Part shown: positions 63,385 through 64,000 of the stretch, one piece after another
Numbering within the stretch: the stretch's first letter is position 1
Layout of the letters: every line of letters begins with the position of its first letter
Source of the DNA: Pseudolabrys sp.
Lineage (GTDB): Bacteria > Pseudomonadota > Alphaproteobacteria > Rhizobiales > Xanthobacteraceae
Assembly (NCBI GenBank): GCA_030684935.1
Contig: JAUXXH010000058.1
Span: 1 to 64,000 of the forward strand
Direction of reading: 5' to 3'
DNA: 64,000 nucleotides
Notes under the pieces: model-generated
Databases searched by the model: none
Told to the model about the DNA's origin: nothing
The model's input: only the letters and a program-made list of their open reading frames with translations
Program-made: the position numbers and the translations under genes

Positions 63385-64000
63385 GGCGCGCGAACCTCGT
63401 TGGCCTGCGAGGTGTAGAAGCCCGACGCGATGCGCAGCGTACGGCCGGCGTGCCAGCCGCCCAGCGCCGGCGCCTGCTTCAGCAGCCGCTGCATCGCCGC
63501 CTCGGCCACCGGCTGGATCGAGGGCGCCCTTTCGGACCGCGGGAACAAGCGTCCGACGGCATGCATCGCGGCGAGTGCCGGCGTGCGCGGCGCGTAGGTG
63601 AAGACAATCGACCGGCCGGTGCGCACGGCGAGCGCCGATACGGCACCGACGCAATCCTCGGCACGATAATGGATCAGCGAGTCCATCGCCACCACATGAT
63701 CGAAGCGGCCGAGCGCGGGATCGAGCATGTCGCCAACACGGAAATCGATAGACCCCGCGCCGAGGTCGCGCGGCGTGCGCTCGCGCGCCAGTTCGATCAA
63801 GCTGGTGGCGACGTCGATGGCGACGACGTCGGCGCCGCGCCGTGCCGCCTCGACCGCCAGAGCCCCGGTGCCGCAGCCGGCGTCGAGCAGCCGGCAGCCG
63901 CGCAGATCGTCCGGCAGCCAGGACAGCAAGGTTGCGCGCATGCGGTCGCGGCCGGCGCGCACGGTGGCGCGGATCCGGCTCACCGGTGCATCCGACGTCA
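63381..64000 (-). CDS. bchM: Mg-protoporphyrin IX methyltransferase BchM (N-terminus beyond the window)
   Basis: The SAM-dependent methyltransferase that makes the 13-monomethyl ester before AcsF. The visible 205 residues hold the N-terminal TSDAPVSRIRATVRAGR, the SAM loop LLDAGCGTGALAVEA and the acidic AIDVATSLIELAR region, plus FRVGDMLD. The typical length is about 230, so about 25 residues lie past the window end. A GTG at 63983 is in frame but cuts the conserved N-terminus and is not the start. Confidence 0.95.
   Translation of the reverse strand, partial: TSDAPVSRIRATVRAGRDRMRATLLSWLPDDLRGCRLLDAGCGTGALAVEAARRGADVVAIDVATSLIELARERTPRDLGAGSIDFRVGDMLDPALGRFDHVVAMDSLIHYRAEDCVGAVSALAVRTGRSIVFTYAPRTPALAAMHAVGRLFPRSERAPSIQPVAEAAMQRLLKQAPALGGWHAGRTLRIASGFYTSQANEVRAP

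Overview
The window is high-GC (roughly 65%) chromosomal DNA from an alphaproteobacterium. It ends inside a photosynthesis gene cluster in the order bchM-lhaA-puhA-puhB-puhC-(small ORF)-acsF-puhE-hemA, the order known from Rhodopseudomonas and photosynthetic Bradyrhizobium. With an aerobic benzoyl-CoA (box) locus, several Bug and ABC-type solute-binding proteins, and GC-rich palindromic intergenic repeats, this points to a purple non-sulfur or photosynthetic member of the Hyphomicrobiales. The species cannot be fixed from the sequence alone.

Layout. 1-2.4 kb: a formamidase/acetamidase (cut by the window edge) and a NitT/TauT-type binding protein, transcribed divergently from a region with two sigma-54-type promoter elements. 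2.6-3.6 kb: a lone Acr3 arsenite exporter. 3.7-12.9 kb: a LIV-type ABC importer with an AraC regulator, an ACMSD-like amidohydrolase, an SRPBCC protein, and separate Tm-1-like and TIM-barrel proteins that plants carry as one fused protein. 13.1-14.5 kb: a Bug binding protein and tRNA-Ser(GGA). 14.7-24.9 kb: a molybdenum/tungsten module (tupBCA, fdhD, mobA, mobB, moeA, a MoeA-periplasmic-binding-domain fusion and a further MoeA-like protein), interrupted by a second Bug protein. 25-29.5 kb: a MetE-like/TusA pair, an HI1419/HI1420-type toxin-antitoxin pair, a nitroreductase and a cytochrome P450.

29.7-45.6 kb is a catabolic region. It holds a three-subunit xanthine-dehydrogenase-family molybdenum hydroxylase, an alpha/beta hydrolase and a 2-oxoglutarate/Fe(II) oxygenase, then a LysR regulator and a run of HyuA, HyuB, a cyanuric-acid-hydrolase/barbiturase-family ring-opening amidohydrolase, a complete NitT/TauT-type ABC importer and an amidase. 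Sigma-54-like elements precede several of these units. My reading is a nitrogen-controlled system that imports and dismantles a cyclic amide or N-heterocycle. The substrate is unknown, and this is the best candidate in the window for an undescribed pathway.

45.7-49.6 kb is a potFGHI-type polyamine importer. 50.8-56.6 kb is the box locus: boxB and boxC on one strand, and boxR, a ferredoxin-NADP reductase and a [2Fe-2S] ferredoxin on the other. Two TGCA-N6-TGCA sites in the boxC-boxR gap fit BoxR operators. No boxA is present, so the reductase and ferredoxin may feed electrons to BoxB. 56.6-64 kb is the photosynthesis cluster, on the minus strand, with most genes overlapping by 4 nt. Four kinds of palindromic, probably dispersed, repeat sit between genes at 19.1, 21.7, 44.0, 45.6, 52.3 and 56.2 kb.
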